DNA from: Schoenoplectus triqueter
Taxonomy: Eukaryota; Streptophyta; Magnoliopsida; Poales; Cyperaceae
Direction of reading: 5' to 3'
NCBI GenBank assembly: GCA_964058805.1
Contig: CAXKVV010001912.1
Span: forward strand, 1-22,422
DNA: 22,422 bases
Under the pieces are notes generated by a model. The model did no database searches. It worked only from the letters and a program-made list of their open reading frames with translations, and was not told where the DNA came from. The position numbers and the translations under genes were made by a program. Positions 19,605-22,422 of this stretch are shown in pieces; position 1 is the stretch's first letter, and every line of letters begins with the position of its first letter.

Positions 19605-20063
19605 TAGGAGTGTCAAAGGGCCGGGTTAGGTTCGGATCGGGTCATCATTATATTATTATTATTTTGACCCAATCTGAACACAACCCAGTTACAATCGGGT
19701 AAAAAAATCTTGACCCATATACAACCCGATCGAAATATGGGTCGATCTGACCCGACTTGTATAAACAAATTAAATATTAATTAATTATTTTAAATAATTA
19801 AATATTAATTAATTATATTAAATAATTAAATATTAATTAATTTATAATTAATCTAATTAATGTATAATTAAGCTTTAATTAGAACTAAATCATAAAATTA
19901 CTTCAAAAAATATAATTAATCAGGTCAGGTCGGTTGATCCGAACTCGAGCTGACCCGATTAGGGTAAAAAAAAAATTAGACCCATATCCAACTAATTTAT
20001 TTTCAGATTATATCGGTTCGGATCAGATTAACCTGACATATCGGGTTAATAATTGACACCTTA
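19605..20063. mobile_element. Non-autonomous hAT-like element (459 bp)
   Basis: The left end is TAGGAGTGTCAAA and the right end, read inward, TAAGGTGTCAATT. These are close to the TAGGGGTGTCAA ends of a well-known group of plant hAT elements. Both subterminal regions are packed with GACCC/GGGTC and CGGGT motifs in both orientations, and the middle is AT-rich. ATATAC flanks it on both sides (19599-19604 and 20063-20068). A full 8-bp duplication is not intact, perhaps through slippage in the TA-rich target. No transposase is encoded. Confidence 0.75.
19769..19850. repeat. 28-bp tandem repeat inside the second hAT-like element
   Basis: The core attaaatattaattaatta begins at 19769, 19797 and 19825, giving a 28-bp period of AT-only sequence in the middle of the element. 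Confidence 0.8.
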
Positions 20064-20466
20064 TATACGTATATAAGTAGAATAAATAATGTAGCGGTGT
20101 CCTTATCAAAATGTTTCTATAAGTTTCTAACATATCATACATTTATTATATGGAAAATCATTGTTTAGACTAAAAAAATATATGGCTGTCTAAATAAATA
20201 TTATATGTTTCTAGTCTGTTGCGTAAGGTTTTTGATTGGTGGTGACGATAACAAGTGAATAAAATTCCTGGCCACTTTTGTTCATCACGGGCGCTATGAT
20301 ATCAACCTAAAGTCCTCCTTACAGATTTTTTCCTACTGAGAGTCTGAGATTATGTCGTGGTTTATTTCCATCGTGAACATTGTTTCCGGTTTATAGGATA
20401 ACGCATTAAAAGAGAGGGTGCAGGTTTGAGTTATGGCTTGAAGGTGACATACATATCTTGTTTATG
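20064..20466. other. Intergenic DNA, nothing recognised
   Basis: No supported gene. This is the spacer between the second hAT-like element and the foldback-element cluster. Confidence 0.4.
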
Positions 20467-20791
20467 TGTTATGGTTTATTTTTTATTTTTAAACTAAATA
20501 ATTGATTTGAGCCACTTAAAATGATTTACATATGAAAATATAGGTAGGGAATATATTTTAATTTTTTAGATTTTTTTTTATTATTTTCCTAGATAGTTAG
20601 AAAAAAGCTGGATTTAATTATTATGAGCCGTTTAAAAGAAGTAATTTTTTTAACTATCTAAAAAATAATAAAGAATGTCAAAATTTTCAAAAAAAATAAT
20701 GAAATTTGATATCCCACAATATTTTAACATGAAAAATTACTGAGAAACTTATATCGACCATTTGAGTCATTGATATATGATATTTTATGTC
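20467..20791. mobile_element. Foldback MITE, family A copy 2
   Basis: The left arm begins tgttatggtttatt and continues 'aaataattgatttgag', matching the intronic copy at 11862-12178. The right arm is its imperfect inverse ('gaccatttgagtcattgat'). The central segment 'gagccgtttaaaagaag' is the reverse complement of the same segment in the intronic copy. Borders are approximate. Confidence 0.65.
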
Positions 20792-20806
20792 TATATATAT
20801 AGATAG

Positions 20807-21200
20807 ACTATTGTGAAAATATTTACATTTCAGACGATATATAAATGTGTCAAAAAAAATTTTAAAATCTCAAAAATTTCAATTTATAATTTTTATTAAA
20901 TTTTTCATATGAAATCCTTGTGGGATACAAAAACATTTAGTCTTTTGAGTTTCTTAAGTCACTCTTTTGAATTAAAAAAAACTCAAACATTAAATATTTA
21001 TTATTATTATTTAGAGTTGTTTCTTTTAAAATTCAAAAGAGTAGTTTAAAAAACTCAAAACACTCTAAATTGTTTTCATCCCACGAGGTTTTTATATGAT
21101 AAATTTAATGAAAATCATAAATTAAAATTTTTGAGACTTTAAAATATATTTTTTGATATGTTTTGTATATCGACTAAAATACAAATATTTTCACAATAGT
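20807..21200. mobile_element. Foldback MITE, family C copy 1 (394 bp)
   Basis: The termini are ACTATTGTGAAAATATTT (20807-20824) and its exact reverse complement (21183-21200). The arms run inward for about 170 bp with mismatches, and both contain a 'gtgggat' core. The arm segment 'cttgtgggat.caaaaa' is shared with family B, so the two families are related. It is non-coding and bordered by tatata/tctctc tracts. Confidence 0.8.
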
Positions 21201-21238
21201 TTCTCTCTCTCTCACTATATATATAGAGAGAGAGAGAG
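21201..21238. repeat. Palindromic (TC)n-(TA)n-(GA)n microsatellite
   Basis: A TC run, a short TA run and a GA run form a self-complementary tract that joins family C copy 1 to family B copy 2. It can fold into a hairpin on its own. Confidence 0.85.
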
Positions 21239-21618
21239 TAAAGATACCGTAAACTTAACTCAAAAAGTACATCAAATCATCTCCAAATTTTAATTTATCA
21301 TTCTCATTAAATTTTTTATATGAAAATCTTGTGGGATGCAAAAATTTGGAGTGTTTTGAGCTTTTTAAGTTAACTTTTTTAATTTTTTAAAATGATGTTC
21401 AAGTATTGAATATATTATTATTATTTTTAAAGTTGATTTTCAAAAATTAAAAATCATGACTTAAAAAAGTCAAAACACTCTAAATTTTTGCATCCCATAA
21501 GATTTTCATATAAATAATTTAATGAGCATGATAAATTAAAATTTAGAGATGATTTGATATATTTTTTAGTTAATCTCACGGAAGGCCTCCGTGAGTTTAA
21601 ACTCATGGTATCTTTACT
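21237..21618. mobile_element. Foldback MITE, family B copy 2 (382 bp)
   Basis: The ends are AGTAAAGATACC (21237 on) and GGTATCTTTACT (to 21618). The arms match each other and the copy at 3131-3515 through segments such as 'gaaaatcttgtgggatgcaa'. A small hairpin CTCACGGA-loop-TCCGTGAG (21575-21595) lies at the right end only. In copy 1 it is at the left, so the copies are in opposite orientation. Confidence 0.8.
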
Positions 21619-21634
21619 ATATATATATATATAG

Positions 21635-22012
21635 ATTTTACGATACGTCGCGAAGCAAACATGTATCACAAAATCAAAGTTGAAGTAACCAATCTAATTC
21701 ACCTCACATAAACTACATATTCAAATTTTATATGATACCAAAATTGATTATTTTCAAACTTTCTAAATACTTATTTTGGAATTTTTTTAAAACATTATCT
21801 CATATATAATAATAAAATAATCATAGTTACACCAAAAAATAGTCAGCTTTCAAAAATCCAAAATAATAGTTGCAAAACTTCAAAAATAGTAAAATTTGAT
21901 ATTCAACAATATGTATATTATTGTGGGCTAATTATGATTGATCTTTCGAGCCTTTGGTATGTAATTTGAAAATGAATCAAAACGCTTCTTTATTTCGCCA
22001 AGCACTGTAAGA
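21635..22012. mobile_element. Further foldback element, related to family C
   Basis: The left end reads gattttacgatacgtcgcgaa and the right end, read inward, gatcttacagtgcttggcgaa. The inner arms also pair: 'aaaattgattattttcaaac' with the reverse complement of 'tttgcaactattattttgg'-type sequence near 21845-21900. The segment 'tattttggatttttgaaa' is shared with the partial family C copy at 22106. Arm identity is lower than in the other copies, so it is older or a different subfamily. Confidence 0.55.
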
Positions 22013-22088
<76 letters not shown>

Positions 22089-22099
22089 GACACACATAG
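22013..22099. repeat. Compound (TC)n(TA)n(CA)n microsatellite
   Basis: A TC run (about 22014-22033), a TA run (about 22034-22075) and a CA run with a GA interruption (about 22075-22099) follow directly one after another. They separate two foldback elements. Confidence 0.95.
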
Positions 22100-22105
22100 A
22101 GTTAG

Positions 22106-22275
22106 ACTATTGTGAAAACGTTTACATTTCGAGCCCAAGTGCATACGGATCAAATTTTATCGTAACACGTCCGAAATACAAAAATTTGAGGTATTTTAAA
22201 TTTTCTAAGTATTTATTTTGGATTTTTGAAAATCAGCAATAATAATTCAATATTTCATTATTATTTATTTTTGAC
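22106..22275. mobile_element. Partial foldback MITE, family C copy 2 (left half)
   Basis: It begins ACTATTGTGAAAACGTTTAC, matching the family C terminus with one changed pair, and runs through the left arm to a TTATTATT centre. The expected right arm and terminus do not appear. The sequence changes at about 22276 to GC-richer DNA, so the copy is truncated. Confidence 0.65.
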
Positions 22276-22281
22276 TAAAGC

Positions 22282-22422
22282 ATGGCTAGCTTCGCAACAT
22301 TGAGGGCTGCTACTAGGAAAGCGGTGGAAGAAAGAAACTCGGGGATGATATTCAAAGAAGCATTTCGCGAAGTACTTAACTCCTCCTTCATCTTCGAAAT
22401 CTCACTGACGTCCCATCGAAGC
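22282..22422 (+). CDS. Unidentified partial open frame at the window edge
   Basis: An ATG in good plant context (gcATGGCT) opens a frame of 47 codons that stays open to the end of the window. The composition is clearly GC-richer than the preceding 2 kb. The residues (MASFATLRAATRKAVEERNS and onward) do not match a family I recognise. The minus strand is also open here and would end in a stop at about 22276, so the reverse reading, a C-terminus, cannot be excluded. It may be a gene's first exon or a retroelement piece. Confidence 0.35.
   Translation, partial: MASFATLRAATRKAVEERNSGMIFKEAFREVLNSSFIFEISLTSHRS

Noticed and set aside
21454..21669. 71-codon minus-strand frame
   Set aside because: It lies across the arm of a foldback element and a TA microsatellite, so it is non-coding.

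Overview
The window is nuclear DNA of a flowering plant, most likely a eudicot. It is strongly AT-rich, has GT-AG introns, a plant-type TATA box and plant gene families (CYP93-type and CYP97B-type cytochromes P450, a GDSL lipase), and it is dense with plant retroelement and MITE remnants. I see no bacterial, viral or CRISPR features, and the species cannot be named from the sequence.

Only two genes look intact. The first (10756-12892, +) is a two-exon cytochrome P450 of 525 residues that resembles the CYP93 family. The second (17510-18941, +) is a three-exon GDSL esterase/lipase of 361 residues with a signal peptide. A third gene-derived piece (about 14414-14572, -) is one decayed exon of CYP97B, a P450 from a different clan. 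An unidentified open frame runs off the right edge (22282-22422).

The rest is layered repeats. Positions 1-2400 hold degenerate direct repeats, a 27-bp perfect inverted-repeat pair and a 5 x 20 bp minisatellite. Positions 3131-7855 are a nest: a foldback MITE, a probable solo LTR (TG...CA ends), the 3' part of a minus-strand Ty1/copia element, a plus-strand Athila-like Ty3/gypsy 5' fragment with a tRNA-Asp primer binding site, and another foldback element. Positions 8674-9398 are a non-autonomous hAT element with a perfect 8-bp target duplication. A foldback element sits inside the P450 intron. Downstream lie a MITE with CATTCC flanks (14688-15078), a small Helitron-like element (15936-16415) and a second hAT-like element (19605-20063). 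The right end (20467 onward) is a run of five foldback elements, nearly abutting and separated by TA/TC/CA microsatellites.

The P450 and the lipase are 4.6 kb apart on the same strand, but nothing shows that they act together. I found no clearly undescribed biological system. The points most worth checking are the foldback-element cluster and its kinship with the intronic copy, the CYP97B exon fragment, and the P450's I-helix motif, where serine replaces the usual acidic residue.
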